Notes: a model not told the origin generated them from the letters alone. A DNA stretch of 64,000 nt from Leptolyngbya sp. KIOST-1 (GCF_000763385.1 NZ_JQFA01000004.1:1-64000), one strand, 5' to 3'. Positions 8,006-15,254 are shown, counted from the stretch's first letter. Numbers and translations are program-made.

Positions 8006-8139
8006 GCCTAAATTTTGCCTAGATTTTGAGGCTCGATTAGCAACGATTAACTACAACTAGCAACAATACACAAACCGTAACAGAGCTGTAACGCCCTGTC
8101 TACGGTGTTTCTAGCCCAAAAATGAGCATGAAAACAAAA
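8006..8139. promoter_or_regulatory. Integrase promoter and att arm region (element B)
   Basis: This non-coding stretch between the integrase start and the att core contains short repeats suited to recombinase arm-type sites: tagcaac at 8038-8044 and 8058-8064, and two tgtaac/cgtaac words near 8077-8092. It differs from its twin at 18984-19116 by one extra A just before the core (four A at 8136-8139 against three at 19114-19116). Confidence 0.5.
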
Positions 8140-8184
8140 GGCGACAGGCGGATTCGAACCGCCGAATCGAGGTTTTGCAGACCT
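8140..8184. other. att core (hybrid site between tandem elements B and A)
   Basis: These 45 bases are identical to 19117-19161, the 3' half of tRNA-Cys from acceptor stem to anticodon loop. Identity stops right after the anticodon-loop bases (8185 a versus 19162 c). The left neighbour is element B's integrase end and the right neighbour is element A's far end. This is the expected junction after two serial integrations at one tRNA. No complete tRNA can fold here. Confidence 0.92.
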
Positions 8185-8324
8185 AAGTGTTTAGCCCTGA
8201 AAGCCTTGCTTGCTATAGCTTTTGGCTTTTAATTATTAATCCTTGCCTAAGATATGGCCTATTATCGCCGGTTTGTCTCGCGCTGGAGGGGGCAAAATTG
8301 GAGCAGTGATTTAGGCCAAATATC

Positions 8325-8633
8325 ATGACAGCTTTCACCTCAGCTCAATTACCGACCGGCGCTTTTGCGATAACTACCCTCGAGGAGTTGGTTACTTGGT
8401 CTACGGCTGTTTTATCGTTTAACAACTCTACTGATAGTTATACCGAAGCACCTAATACAAATAGGATTTATCGTTATATTCAGCCACAATTAAGAGTGCC
8501 AGACGGCGAGTTGATAATAGTAAATCGGGCGATGATCGTTGTTAATGAAACCGCAGCCCAAAATTTGCCGGTTTGGAAACGGGTGCGCGAATTTTCTCAA
8601 ACAGTAATACCCACCAGCTTTAGATCACCATAA
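8325..8633 (+). CDS. 102-aa hypothetical protein, first gene of element A operon
   Basis: I recognise no family. The protein is Thr/Ser/Asn-rich with alternating hydrophobic residues (YRYIQPQLRVPDGELIIVNR) suggesting beta structure, and it has no signal or membrane segment. Its stop overlaps the start of the 640-aa gene (TAATG), so the two are translationally coupled. Their link suggests a partner or assembly role for the large protein. The DNA here is visibly richer in A/T than the rest of the element. Confidence 0.65.
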   Translation: MTAFTSAQLPTGAFAITTLEELVTWSTAVLSFNNSTDSYTEAPNTNRIYRYIQPQLRVPDGELIIVNRAMIVVNETAAQNLPVWKRVREFSQTVIPTSFRSP

Positions 8634-10555
8634 TGCCAACCCAATTTGCCGAAGTTATTGACGGTTTAACGGGGCAATGGGTTGTTGGATCGCCTCTGCC
8701 CACTGGGGGGCCGATTGCGCCCTATCAAACCGGGGCCGGTGGTGGATACGTTGCGCCAGCTGCCCCGGTGCAGCCCCCCCGTATAGGTAGCCCAACTACC
8801 AGACTGGATGCTGCCTTTGATTCGGCCACCTACGTTACCCCCAGCGGGCAACGGGCTTGGATGCCAGACGCGACCGAACGGGCTTTTAATGCCCGATACG
8901 GGTTTCCCAGCCCCGTGCCCGCTGGAGCTGTCGATAATTTGGTGCCCTTACCCGCAGCTGCCACCGCTCGAACTGGATCTAGAGTTGCCCAGTCCCTGCC
9001 CTATGTGGGGGATGTGGTCGGTGGTGTTGTCGAAGGGGCAGTAGTGTATGGTCGCACCGGATCGCTGACCCATGCGACGTTTGCTGGGGGCGGTGCTGCT
9101 ATCGGTGGTATTGCCGGGACTACTCTGGGCAGTGCGATCGGGGCCATGGGGGGGCCGGTTGGAGTCGTAGCTGGGGGCATAGTCGGGGGGATTGTTGGTA
9201 GCGCGATCGGTTCCTTGTTGGGGCAAGGACTAGCCAATATAATTTCACCGTTGCCATCTGCAAATAAAAATAATGCTCAAATAGCTGGGGTTTTTCCTTA
9301 TGAAACAATGGGGCAAAGCTCACAGCTTTTTCAAGTCTACTGGCAGTATCGGTATGCTGGTGGAGCTTGGCAAGACAATCAATACGTTGGTATTAGCCAG
9401 ATTTACCCTTATAGAACTGGATCAAATGGTAGTTCAGTTGGATGCCCTGGTGGCACTAGCAATATTTTTTATGCGCTAAACACACACGGTTTAGCCGCTG
9501 GTTGTGGTGCAGAAGTAAGAGATATTAGGATTGCACCCTGGCCAACCGATCCTAACTTTCCTTTGCAAACCATAGTTATTCCTGTAAATTTCGACTCAGT
9601 AAATAATCCAAATGCCCCAAAAATACAGCCTCAACCTATTAATCTCCCCGGCCCTACTCCTATCCCAACCCCCCGGCCAACCCCAACCCCAACCCCCTGG
9701 CCAACCCCGCTACCAGGGCCAGGGCCAACCCCAACCCCCGGCCCTGACCCTATCCCCTTCCCCGTGCCAGTGCCGGTGCCGGTGCCAACTGGGGACGATA
9801 AAAAAGATCCTTACCCCCGGCCAACCCCAACTCCAACCCCAAACCCCCGGCCCAACCCCAACCTAACGGAGCAGCCGGGGCCGGACGATGGTGATTGCGA
9901 TCCGTGTGCTGAGCTGAAAATAATTAGGGCCAAGTTGGAAGAAACGTTTACCCTCGCTTGGGCGCTGCCGGAGTGTGGAACCGATTTTTCTGTTAGTAGA
10001 AACGGTGAAAAGTCAGGCCAGGGTTTAGGAGGGTTAAGTCAAAAAATAGATGGCCTGCATCAAATCTTGAAAGTGTTGCATGACAATACTAGATGCGAGC
10101 CACCCCCGCCTATTGCTACTGTGCCAGAGTGGTGGCAGGTGCGGGTAGGAGCGGATCGGCCTCAACTGGTAGTGCTTTATGCGGAGATCAAAAAGGATGG
10201 TTCACTAGGGCAGTCTCGATGGCCTCTTACTATTCCTTGGTTTAATGCCTCTCTGAGAAGTGAGCTTAAGCGACGATTGCCCTCTTATAACAAAGGCCAG
10301 TGGCAGGGCATGTTAACCCTAAATGACAATTCAAAAATATTGGTCCACGCCAGAACCAAAACAGAGGCAGAGTCAACAATTAATACTCTGGCAAGAATAA
10401 TTGTTAGCGAACAGCGACCAAAACCAATAGCAATTGTTACAGGAGAAAGGCAGGGCACTGCATTGAAAAAAGTCTCAGTAGTGCCAACTGTGGCTCATTT
10501 CTACCCCACGGGGCAAAAAAATATGAAACCCGCCTGGACGGAGAAAATTAGATGA
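8633..10555 (+). CDS. 640-aa glycine-rich, Pro/Thr-linker membrane protein
   Basis: No known family is recognised. From the N-terminus: a Pro/Gly-rich region (1-110); a long glycine-zipper-like hydrophobic stretch at about 124-203 (repeats of GGIVGG and GSAIG type) likely to enter a membrane; a mixed domain about 210-335 with Cys271 and Cys291; a proline-threonine linker at about 338-417 (PTPTPWPTPLPG type); and a C-terminal domain of about 220 residues opening with DCDPC. The tripartite layout with an extended Pro linker resembles phage attachment or secreted adhesin proteins, but that is only architecture. It starts at the ATG overlapping the preceding stop and ends with ATGA coupling to the next gene. 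Confidence 0.7.
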   Translation: MPTQFAEVIDGLTGQWVVGSPLPTGGPIAPYQTGAGGGYVAPAAPVQPPRIGSPTTRLDAAFDSATYVTPSGQRAWMPDATERAFNARYGFPSPVPAGAVDNLVPLPAAATARTGSRVAQSLPYVGDVVGGVVEGAVVYGRTGSLTHATFAGGGAAIGGIAGTTLGSAIGAMGGPVGVVAGGIVGGIVGSAIGSLLGQGLANIISPLPSANKNNAQIAGVFPYETMGQSSQLFQVYWQYRYAGGAWQDNQYVGISQIYPYRTGSNGSSVGCPGGTSNIFYALNTHGLAAGCGAEVRDIRIAPWPTDPNFPLQTIVIPVNFDSVNNPNAPKIQPQPINLPGPTPIPTPRPTPTPTPWPTPLPGPGPTPTPGPDPIPFPVPVPVPVPTGDDKKDPYPRPTPTPTPNPRPNPNLTEQPGPDDGDCDPCAELKIIRAKLEETFTLAWALPECGTDFSVSRNGEKSGQGLGGLSQKIDGLHQILKVLHDNTRCEPPPPIATVPEWWQVRVGADRPQLVVLYAEIKKDGSLGQSRWPLTIPWFNASLRSELKRRLPSYNKGQWQGMLTLNDNSKILVHARTKTEAESTINTLARIIVSEQRPKPIAIVTGERQGTALKKVSVVPTVAHFYPTGQKNMKPAWTEKIR

Positions 10556-10737
10556 GAAACAAAATTCATCATTTTCGACGTCGGGCCAAAAAACCTCAAG
10601 ACTGGAGCAATTGGGTAACGCTATTACAGTATAGTGAAAAACATTTCATCAGTATAAGCACGGCTCGACTCAGAATTGTGCGTGGTGAGGTTAGGGCTAC
10701 TAAATTGAGCGGTCGATGGTATGTGATGGATACCTGA
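10552..10737 (+). CDS. Small helix-turn-helix (excisionase/MerR-like) protein
   Basis: The 61-aa basic protein starts in the stop of the 640-aa gene (ATGA). Residues 25-60 (SEKHFISISTARLRIVRGEV, then KLSGRWYV) match the pattern of excisionase-type winged helices: a helix-turn-helix followed by a KLxGRWYV wing. It could be a regulator of the operon or a second directionality factor in addition to 17467-17703. The basic N-terminus (RRRAKK) supports DNA binding. Confidence 0.65.
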   Translation: MRNKIHHFRRRAKKPQDWSNWVTLLQYSEKHFISISTARLRIVRGEVRATKLSGRWYVMDT

Positions 10738-10841
10738 TCCGAACTCTTTGGGGCTAAGGCTCGTGATGATAGTTTTGCTTTGCAACCCAATTGCAACGGG
10801 CGGTTGGGGCATAGTTTAGGAGACGAGTTCTACTAACAACT

Positions 10842-11099
10842 ATGGCTGATACCGTTAACCTCAACACCGCCACCAGCCTGGAGGGCCAGGTGGTTGAAGC
10901 CCTGCGCGAACTGAAGCAGGCCGAAGACGAGTGGATCGCCGAAGGTTTGACCCTCGACCCCCCCGTAGATCGGGAAAACCGGGTCACAGTTTCGGCCAAC
11001 TTCACCGCCTCTACCATCTCCTTCGATGTGACCATTCCCGTAGAATTTGCTGACAGTGCTAACGGCTATATCATCACTGCCGCGCCCTATCTGCCGTAA
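10842..11099 (+). CDS. 85-aa hypothetical protein
   Basis: The N-terminal half is helical and acidic (SLEGQVVEALRELKQAEDEW) and the C-terminal half looks beta-rich (RVTVSANFTASTISFDVTIP). No motif is recognised. A short gap (10738-10841) containing a ttgcaa/ttgcaa direct repeat at 10780-10796 separates it from upstream genes, so a promoter may lie there. It is likely co-transcribed with the 115-aa gene 50 bp downstream. Confidence 0.65.
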   Translation: MADTVNLNTATSLEGQVVEALRELKQAEDEWIAEGLTLDPPVDRENRVTVSANFTASTISFDVTIPVEFADSANGYIITAAPYLP

Positions 11100-11149
11100 A
11101 TTTCTATCGGCCACGCATTCTTTTTTGGTCAATAAATCAAGGTTTTTTT

Positions 11150-11497
11150 ATGGCAAACAAACGACATTGGGTCCGGCTGGGCGGTGCGGTGGGTGACATT
11201 GGAGAGCTGAAGTTTGGCTTCCAAGCACCGGACTACGCCTACGACGGCATTAAGGACGAGCTAGGGGTACGCGAGATCAGCGACAATAACTCTGCCAAGG
11301 GCGTAGGGTTTGGGATTAACTACCCCAAGCCTCCCCGCGTTCGGCTTTCAGGCATTCGCAACAAGCGCCAGGTGTCAGCCGTGCGCTATTGTGACCCTGA
11401 CAAGATTGGCCGGGTTTTGGGCGGCTCTATGGCCGATCAGGAAGTTAAGACCCGTGGCGGGAAGATTAAAATCAATACCGCTAACATGGCCTCATAG
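11150..11497 (+). CDS. 115-aa basic hypothetical protein
   Basis: A basic protein without membrane segments, with repeated Gly and Lys/Arg (RLGGAVGDIGELKFGF; KTRGGKIKIN). It ends two bases before the next ATG (11500), so it is coupled. No family is recognised. Small, basic, Gly-rich, soluble proteins in such operons can be nucleic-acid-coating or structural proteins, but nothing here proves it. Confidence 0.65.
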   Translation: MANKRHWVRLGGAVGDIGELKFGFQAPDYAYDGIKDELGVREISDNNSAKGVGFGINYPKPPRVRLSGIRNKRQVSAVRYCDPDKIGRVLGGSMADQEVKTRGGKIKINTANMAS

Positions 11498-11499
11498 CT

Positions 11500-11769
11500 A
11501 TGGATCTACTACTCCCGGGTGACCCAAATTTTAGAGCATGGATGGCCATCCCCCCGCCGGATGGCGACTACGCCTATGTTGTGCGACCTGGGGGTAGTCC
11601 CCTTATGGAGTCGGTCACACCTGATGAACTTGAAGAATACTTATTGTCGGGTGAATACGATGAAAGGCTAGAGGAAATTGAGGAAGAAGATGCCGATTTA
11701 GAATCAGTGGTTGAGATAGAGCAGCCCCGTTCCAGCATCCTTTATTTGCCTACGGCAATTTCTTTTTAG
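11500..11769 (+). CDS. 89-aa acidic hypothetical protein
   Basis: It has a compact N-terminal part (DPNFRAWMAIPPPDGDYAYV), then a strongly acidic helix (residues about 55-75, ERLEEIEEEDADLE) and a hydrophobic tail. No known family. Its stop directly abuts the start of the 106-aa gene at 11770. Confidence 0.62.
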   Translation: MDLLLPGDPNFRAWMAIPPPDGDYAYVVRPGGSPLMESVTPDELEEYLLSGEYDERLEEIEEEDADLESVVEIEQPRSSILYLPTAISF

Positions 11770-12090
11770 ATGGACGTTCGATGGGCACGTTTTCACTCAA
11801 TTACTTATAGACAAAAACGGGATTCAGTTCTTATTCCTGTTGTGCTGGCGGCAGAGTGGGTAAGGATTGAAATTGAAGTTTTTACTCCGCCCCGGCCTCC
11901 AAACTGGTACCGAGCTGGTTGGTTAAACCAGGTTTACCGAGTGGAGGGCAAGCCCCATTTGCTGCCGGGGGTGGTAGTGCCCCTGGCCCCTTCTATTTTT
12001 CGGTTTTCGGCAGACTATACCTACCGGCTGCGCTTTGAGCCGGTACATTATCTGCCCTCCTGCAAGGTGACGTTTTATCGGTCGGTGTAA
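11770..12090 (+). CDS. 106-aa hypothetical protein
   Basis: Aromatic-rich and basic, mostly predicted beta strands (VRIEIEVFTPP; YTYRLRFEPVHYLP). No signal, membrane segment or known motif. The stop overlaps the next start (TAATG at 12088-12092), keeping the chain of coupled genes unbroken. Confidence 0.62.
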   Translation: MDVRWARFHSITYRQKRDSVLIPVVLAAEWVRIEIEVFTPPRPPNWYRAGWLNQVYRVEGKPHLLPGVVVPLAPSIFRFSADYTYRLRFEPVHYLPSCKVTFYRSV

Positions 12091-12266
12091 TGAGCGTTCA
12101 GAGTATTTTGGTGGCCGTGGCCCTGGCGGTGGTGTTGATGGCGGCGGCCTCGTCGATGGGGGGCAAGAAAGACCCCGACAAATTCCCTGGGCGTAGACAG
12201 GGGGGAGGGAGCCACGCTGCAAAAGACCCTACAGAGCAGGTGGACCCCGACGGCGATGCCTCCTAA
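12090..12266 (+). CDS. 58-aa single-pass membrane protein
   Basis: This very short gene reads MSVQSILVAVALAVVLMAAA followed by SSMGGKKDPDK and a Gly/Arg-rich tail to codon 58. Residues 4-22 form one transmembrane helix or uncleaved signal, followed by positive charges, giving a cytoplasmic tail of about 35 residues. It starts in the stop of the previous gene and its 3' end overlaps the FHA gene start (12256) by 11 bp. The size and layout resemble small phage coat or anchor proteins, but no homolog is recognised. Confidence 0.62.
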   Translation: MSVQSILVAVALAVVLMAAASSMGGKKDPDKFPGRRQGGGSHAAKDPTEQVDPDGDAS

Positions 12267-12858
12267 GCTCTGCCTCTACTTTGGCGACGACTTTGCCGAT
12301 ACGGCCTGGGCGGGGCAGGTCTATCAGTTGGAAGCCCCCACCGACAGCCACGGGCATGGGGAGCGCGGGGAGTGGTTGGTGGGGCGGCATCCGGCCTCTG
12401 ATCTCACCATTGCTCTACGCAACGTCAGCCGCCGCCACTGCGTTATCAGCTACAGCTACAGCGCCGATCGCTGGTCTGTGACCGACCTGGGCAGCACCGG
12501 GGGGACTACGGTGTCTGGCCAGGTGCTCACCCCTGGGGACCCGGCCCCGCTGCGCGTGGGCGATCGCCTGTGGCTTGGCCCAAACCTGGTGAATATTGTG
12601 GAGGACGAGGGCGACACGATCGGGGAGGATGGCCCCGCCACCGTGGCCGATGTGGTGCCCCTGGACCACCGCCCCCACCAGCCGCCCCCGCCGCCCCCGC
12701 CGCCCCCGCCGCCGCCCCCGCCGCCCCCCAGGACTTACGCGGATAACCTGGATCGGGTGCTGGGGTGGCTGCTGGCCCCGCAGACGCGCACGGGGGCGGT
12801 GGTGCGGCTGGTGGTGGTGGCCGGGGTGGTGGCGGCGGTGGTGGTGGTGATGGACTGA
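12256..12858 (+). CDS. FHA-domain protein with polyproline linker and C-terminal membrane anchor
   Basis: Residues about 38-118 form a forkhead-associated domain, a phosphothreonine-peptide reader: GRHPASDLTI (G43, R44), NVSRRHC (S58, H61) and GSTGGTTV (79-86, where the usual Asn is Gly82). A run of 16 prolines (143-158) and a C-terminal hydrophobic helix (about 183-198) follow, so the domain would hang on a stiff tether at the membrane. Its neighbours encode further membrane proteins, suggesting a membrane complex. FHA proteins usually pair with Ser/Thr kinases, but none is encoded in the element, so a host kinase target is inferred. Confidence 0.82.
   Translation: MPPKLCLYFGDDFADTAWAGQVYQLEAPTDSHGHGERGEWLVGRHPASDLTIALRNVSRRHCVISYSYSADRWSVTDLGSTGGTTVSGQVLTPGDPAPLRVGDRLWLGPNLVNIVEDEGDTIGEDGPATVADVVPLDHRPHQPPPPPPPPPPPPPPPPRTYADNLDRVLGWLLAPQTRTGAVVRLVVVAGVVAAVVVVMD
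12680..12727 (+). repeat. CCG/CCCCC low-complexity tract (polyproline codons)
   Basis: Repeated ccgccccc units encode the Pro16 run of the FHA protein. The tract is prone to replication slippage and to assembly breaks; base 1 of this window corresponds to 12723, the end of this tract. Confidence 0.9.
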
Positions 12859-12929
12859 TTCAGCCAGATGGCTGAAAGGGTGGTGGGCGGCTGAGGGGCA
12901 TTCTCAGGAGGTAATCAGGAGGACGCGCC

Positions 12930-13100
12930 ATGCAGACCCAGGCCCAAGTTGCCGAAGCCCTAAAGCAAATCACCCGGTACACCCACAACCGGCAGACCTC
13001 GGCGCGGTTGCTCTATGCGGTGCGCGAGGACAACCGCCACCAGACGCTGCAATGGTGTGTGGAGCGCACGATCGCCCAACTGGTGAGGGACAGGCGATAA
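12930..13100 (+). CDS. 56-aa module protein (element A, single copy)
   Basis: Identical to the element B copies, with the same aggagg site at 12917-12922. In its native context it lies 71 bp downstream of the FHA gene, so in A it is probably the penultimate gene of the long rightward operon. Confidence 0.7.
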   Translation: MQTQAQVAEALKQITRYTHNRQTSARLLYAVREDNRHQTLQWCVERTIAQLVRDRR

Positions 13101-13126
13101 TGGGGCTGTAGCGAACCCGGCCACCC

Positions 13127-13420
13127 ATGACCACCAGCAATGACCGCCTTGACCGGATAGAAGCCCTGGTAGAGAAGAACAGCGAGACCATTCAGCGCAA
13201 CAGTGAGGCCATCGATCGGCTCTCCGCTGATATGGGCCAGTTTGCAGAAGAGGTGAAGCGCTGGGACGATCGCTTTTTTCAGCTCTCACGGGACAATTTA
13301 ATGTTGTCTCGAACCATCATCGTTACGGCGGGAACAGTAGTGATTTTGTCGCCAGTGCTGCAAGCTTTGGCACCGGCAATTGAAACGGTGGTGGCTAAGC
13401 TGCTGGGGATGCAGCCATAA
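13127..13420 (+). CDS. 97-aa coiled-coil membrane protein (element A)
   Basis: The single element A copy of the protein described at 405-698. It ends the rightward operon at the terminator 13421-13450. Placed after the FHA anchor protein, it adds another membrane-bound product to the operon. Confidence 0.75.
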   Translation: MTTSNDRLDRIEALVEKNSETIQRNSEAIDRLSADMGQFAEEVKRWDDRFFQLSRDNLMLSRTIIVTAGTVVILSPVLQALAPAIETVVAKLLGMQP

Positions 13421-13450
13421 AAAACCCCCGGCTGAGAGACCGGGGGTTTT
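13421..13450. terminator. Hairpin terminator between convergent operons (element A)
   Basis: Same aaaacccccgg / ccgggggtttt stem as at 699-728, closing both the rightward structural-like operon and the leftward XRE operon. Confidence 0.85.
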
Positions 13451-13475
13451 GGCTAAGGAGCCGAGTCGTCATCGT

Positions 13476-13712
13476 TTAAGCTGTCGCCGTCTGGGACTTT
13501 CCCCAGCGTAGATACCCCTTCTCTTGCAAGTGAGTTAGCCGTGCGTAGAAGGAGCGAATATCTTTGATGTTGAGACGCTGCATGATAGCTGCTGTCTTTA
13601 CCCGTGGGGCAGAGTCTAAAAGCTCTCTGGTAACGCGGTAGGTTTCAGCTTGGCAGCTGGTGCAGTCTGCGAAATCAGGGGCGTCCCCCTTCAGAAACTG
13701 AATCCGGATCAT
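13476..13712 (-). CDS. 78-aa winged-helix-like protein (element A)
   Basis: Element A copy of the gene at 754-990. It is the last gene of the leftward operon that begins with the XRE repressor, 12 bp after the 75-aa gene. In element B this gene is amplified without its operon promoter. Confidence 0.65.
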   Translation of the reverse strand: MIRIQFLKGDAPDFADCTSCQAETYRVTRELLDSAPRVKTAAIMQRLNIKDIRSFYARLTHLQEKGYLRWGKSQTATA

Positions 13713-13724
13713 AATTCCACCTAG

Positions 13725-13952
13725 CTAGAGTGGCCACCAGCCCGAAGGCCGGGTTTCGTTATAGTACGTTTCTACTTCGTCTTCTGTCGAGCAGTGAACG
13801 TCGTCTTGAGTTTCGACTTTGTGATCAACGTCGCGATCGCCCCAGTCATCCCAGACGGATCGGGGGTCTACGCCCTCTTTGCAGTTGTTGTTTAGGTAGT
13901 CGCGCTCGTCGTCGTCGGTGGTATCGTCGTGCGTCCAAAAAGGCCAGGGCAT
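13725..13952 (-). CDS. 75-aa strongly acidic protein (intact copy)
   Basis: There are 22 Asp/Glu against 6 Lys/Arg in 75 residues, spread along the chain, with several Trp (WDDWGDRD) and two Cys. Such composition is typical of DNA-mimic proteins (anti-restriction, anti-defence), but no specific family is recognised and the link is inference. Its start overlaps the stop of the 126-aa gene (TAATG). All element B copies have lost the first 18 codons. Confidence 0.65.
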   Translation of the reverse strand: MPWPFWTHDDTTDDDERDYLNNNCKEGVDPRSVWDDWGDRDVDHKVETQDDVHCSTEDEVETYYNETRPSGWWPL

Positions 13953-14332
13953 TACCTTCTCTCCTCATAGTGGTAGCCAACGGCCAGGGGGCCGTTGTAG
14001 CGGATCACAAGCCACCGGCCACCGGGGGCCTGGTAGTAGTCGAACTGGCCGCTAAAGTGCAGCGGGAAGCCGATCAGGGTGATCATGGCCTCGCGGTCCT
14101 GGGGCCAGGCCAGGTACTCGACGGTCAGCGCCTCCTCCTGGGTCACGCTGCCGTCGAGGCCGAAGGGGTGGCCGCCGTGGGGGGAGAACTCCCCCGGCAG
14201 AGAGCCATACTCCGGTGCCCAGGCGGCATCTACGCAGCTGGTAGGCACCGTGGAGAGCAGCAGCAGGCCACCCAGCAGGGTGGGGCTGGTGAACCCGTGG
14301 ACCTGGGCCATTAGGTCGGGTTTGTAGCGCAT
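13952..14332 (-). CDS. 126-aa exported or membrane hypothetical protein
   Basis: Residues about 15-31 (SPTLLGGLLLLSTVPTS) form a hydrophobic segment compatible with a signal peptide or N-terminal anchor, followed by a Pro/Gly-rich region and a beta-rich C-terminal part (GRWLVIRYNGPLAVGYHY). The start directly follows the stop of the 68-aa gene. An alternative start is Met8. No family recognised. Confidence 0.6.
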   Translation of the reverse strand: MRYKPDLMAQVHGFTSPTLLGGLLLLSTVPTSCVDAAWAPEYGSLPGEFSPHGGHPFGLDGSVTQEEALTVEYLAWPQDREAMITLIGFPLHFSGQFDYYQAPGGRWLVIRYNGPLAVGYHYEERR

Positions 14333-14539
14333 TTAGTCCGCCTCCCTCACCACGTGGGGGAAGCCCAGGTCGTCGCTCTGCATGATGTAGCGGCCTTTGT
14401 CGGTGTCCACGACAACGTGATCCGCGTCGTCGTCGACCTCGACAACTTCAGCCCGGTCTGAGCCGGTTTCTTGCCTGGCCGCGTGCTCGAAGCTGAGGCG
14501 GTCGTAGTCTTCAAAGGGTCTATCTTTTGGGTCAGTCAT
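14333..14539 (-). CDS. 68-aa acidic hypothetical protein
   Basis: A second acidic small protein of this operon, with a cluster EVVEVDDDADHVVVDTD near the middle. The pattern V-V-V-D-T-D-K-G-R-Y-I suggests a small beta barrel. It overlaps the 63-aa gene by 8 bp. No family recognised. Confidence 0.6.
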   Translation of the reverse strand: MTDPKDRPFEDYDRLSFEHAARQETGSDRAEVVEVDDDADHVVVDTDKGRYIMQSDDLGFPHVVREAD

Positions 14540-14723
14540 TGGTGGGTACCTCGATAAATTTCAACTCTTTAACTAGGGCCTGGGCCAGCTCGATCGCCCG
14601 CATGGCGATCGCGGTGTTGTTCCAGTCGGGATGGGCAGCAATGAGCGCGGGCAGGGCAGCTAAAGCCGCTTTGTGCAGTAAACGCTCGTTGTAGCTGCGC
14701 CACCTGGGCTCTTCAGGCGGCAT
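14532..14723 (-). CDS. 63-aa helical hypothetical protein
   Basis: Short, Ala/Leu-rich and helical (LLHKAALAALPALIAAHPDW; AIELAQALVKELKF), soluble, no motif recognised. It overlaps both neighbours (8 and 11 bp), which supports it being a translated, coupled gene. Confidence 0.6.
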   Translation of the reverse strand: MPPEEPRWRSYNERLLHKAALAALPALIAAHPDWNNTAIAMRAIELAQALVKELKFIEVPTND

Positions 14724-14925
14724 CGGGTTCGCCCTCCCAGACGAGCTGGAAGCGGTTGCGGGGCATGATGCGGCGTAGGGTTGCTATCTGGGCTTCGCCC
14801 ATAGCTCTATCGCCACACGCGCCGACGGGCACCCACCGGTGGCCCCGGAGCATGTAGATCTGCCAGGGCTTGCATGGGCGCACGGATTCGGCCCCCGGCG
14901 TGGGGGTGTTGCAATTGGGTAGCAT
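14713..14925 (-). CDS. 70-aa hypothetical protein
   Basis: Cys/Trp-containing small protein (CKPWQIYMLRGHRWVPVGAC) with a basic C-terminal half. No family recognised. An actag word at 14941-14945, like those in the XRE control region, lies just upstream, so the repressor may also act here. Confidence 0.58.
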   Translation of the reverse strand: MLPNCNTPTPGAESVRPCKPWQIYMLRGHRWVPVGACGDRAMGEAQIATLRRIMPRNRFQLVWEGEPDAA

Positions 14926-14961
14926 TGAGTTGTTCCTGTTACTAGATGGACAGTGGACAGG

Positions 14962-14998
14962 CGCGGGGGTGTGGCTTGCAGGCTACCCCCGCGTTTTT
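14962..14998 (+). terminator. Hairpin between XRE gene and the rest of the leftward operon
   Basis: Arms 14962-14970 (cgcgggggt) and 14985-14993 (acccccgcg) with five T after it on the plus strand. Both neighbouring genes run leftward, so the T-run faces the wrong way for them. It may block antisense transcription or act as a processing or attenuation structure. Confidence 0.6.
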
Positions 14999-15002
14999 AG
15001 GT

Positions 15003-15254
15003 TTAGCTCACCTGGTGATTGAGATCATCGGGCAAGTCTTCAAGTGAGTAGCCAAAACGGCTTAGCTCACGCATCAACTTTTTAAACTGCCCCGCCGTAA
15101 ACATGGGCGTTCCTATCCCACGTTCCCAGCGGCTAACTGTGCTCACAGCAATGCCAAGCCAGGACGCGAAGTCCTGCTGAGACATTTCGAGAAGTTCACG
15201 AATTGTTTTCAACGGGGGAACCCCCTCGACATTCAACGGGGACGGATCTACCAT
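15003..15254 (-). CDS. XRE-family (Cro/CI-type) repressor
   Basis: The 83-aa protein has a helix-turn-helix at about residues 25-65: MSQQDFASWLGIAVSTVSRW then ERG, the classic recognition helix of the XRE family. It is little more than the DNA-binding domain, so dimerisation must use the short C-terminal helix. It is transcribed away from the primase operon, placing its promoter and the primase promoter in one shared 255-bp region. By position it is the likely lysogeny or copy-number switch of element A. It is absent from the visible part of element B. Confidence 0.88.
   Translation of the reverse strand: MVDPSPLNVEGVPPLKTIRELLEMSQQDFASWLGIAVSTVSRWERGIGTPMFTAGQFKKLMRELSRFGYSLEDLPDDLNHQVS

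Larger units (their letters stand above)
1..8184. mobile_element. Integrative element B, defective derivative (left end outside window)
   Basis: This is a second copy of the tRNA-Cys element, immediately left of element A. Positions 1-1746 match 12723-13484 plus repeated module sequence, and 6673-8139 match 17651-19116. The integrase gene is identical, and the copy ends in the 45-bp tRNA-derived core 8140-8184. Compared with A it lacks 4,166 bp (A coordinates 13485-17650: most of the leftward operon, XRE, primase, most of xis) and has about 6.6 copies of a 985-bp module where A has one. It keeps an intact integrase but no replication gene in the visible part. Its left end, and whether it contains the 8325-12700 genes, cannot be seen. 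Confidence 0.85.

Noticed and set aside
8140-8184. Second tRNA-Cys gene
   Set aside because: Only the 3' half is present; the sequence after the anticodon loop diverges and cannot form the D-arm or 5' acceptor strand.
13476-13952. Toxin-antitoxin pair
   Set aside because: Two small adjacent genes, but neither shows a known toxin motif and the order and operon context do not point to it.
13730-14314. 194-codon rightward frame
   Set aside because: Antisense to the coupled 75- and 126-aa genes and without a ribosome binding site.
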